A stretch of 64,000 bases of DNA from Streptococcus panodentis (GTDB taxonomy: Bacteria; Bacillota; Bacilli; Lactobacillales; Streptococcaceae). The stretch covers positions 1 through 64,000 of the forward strand of contig NZ_QFAY01000014.1 of assembly GCF_017884005.1 (NCBI RefSeq), written 5' to 3'. The notes beneath the pieces were generated by a model. That model had not been told where the DNA came from, made no database searches, and was given only the letters and a program-made list of their open reading frames with translations. Positions 63,982 to 64,000 of this stretch are shown piece after piece; position 1 is the first letter of the stretch, and every line of letters starts with the position of its first letter. The position numbers and the translations under genes are program-made.

Positions 63982-64000
63982 GCAATACTTGCAGGAAAAA
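63974..64000 (+). CDS. Start of a further gene, cut by the window end
   Basis: ATG 63974 (GGAAG upstream) overlaps the ytqB stop by eight bases and reads MDKQYLQEK to the window edge. Too short to identify. Confidence 0.5.

Overview
The window is a piece of a low-to-mid GC Streptococcus chromosome, most likely of the sanguinis/gordonii group. Support comes from an rgg regulator directly upstream of one large secreted GH70 glucosyltransferase, the orphan regulator RitR directly after gnd, the relP-relR-relS alarmone operon, the murI to scpAB to rluB to yidD run, and many BOX-type intergenic repeats. The species cannot be fixed from the sequence alone. No rRNA, tRNA, CRISPR array or complete insertion sequence was seen.

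Layout. 1-990: dispersed and tandem repeats. 991-6669: rgg and the glucosyltransferase, then a convergent MFS efflux gene with its own promoter and a possible LytTR-type operator. 8.5-15.2 kb: yceD, a flotillin relic, gnd-ritR, and a CcpA-controlled glucose/maltose-type PTS gene followed by a probable sugar-phosphate phosphatase. 15.5-19.5 kb: an Excalibur lipoprotein facing nrdR-dnaB-dnaI-nitroreductase. 19.5-21.4 kb: der, flanked by two 223-bp copies of one structured element. 21.5-29.4 kb: a frameshifted SNF2 helicase, an unknown gene, murC, two tandem GNATs and mltG. 29.7-33.4 kb: greA and relPRS. 33.4-38.7 kb: yidC2 and acyP opposite an rRNA methyltransferase, an HD protein, a BI-1 family protein and a LysA-like decarboxylase.

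38.7-48.1 kb is visibly more AT-rich and looks acquired. It starts with the relic of an RpiR/SIS regulator. It then carries a glycerophosphodiesterase-like protein, a binding-protein-dependent ABC importer with one fused permease, an MgtC protein, a HAD phosphatase and an unusual 689-residue LacI-type regulator with a second, type II binding-protein domain. Two identical-core palindromes, one overlapping the -35 box and one 104 bp upstream, are good operator candidates. This is my best candidate for an undescribed system: probably uptake and dephosphorylation of a phosphorylated organic solute, sensed twice by its regulator.

49.0-55.1 kb is conserved housekeeping (YneF, murI, rdgB fusion, phosphoesterase, CBS protein, XerD-like, scpA, scpB, rluB, yidD). 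55.2-61.6 kb has a small exported protein behind a structured leader, the trkH-trkA potassium system, a small RNA candidate, trmL, and an FMN riboswitch with a greatly enlarged variable arm controlling ribU, then PAP2 and MGMT-like genes. 61.7 kb to the end has ytqA and ytqB separated by a gene that a 102-bp TA-flanked miniature transposon has interrupted. Copies of that miniature element, some nested or with swapped cores, occur throughout the window.
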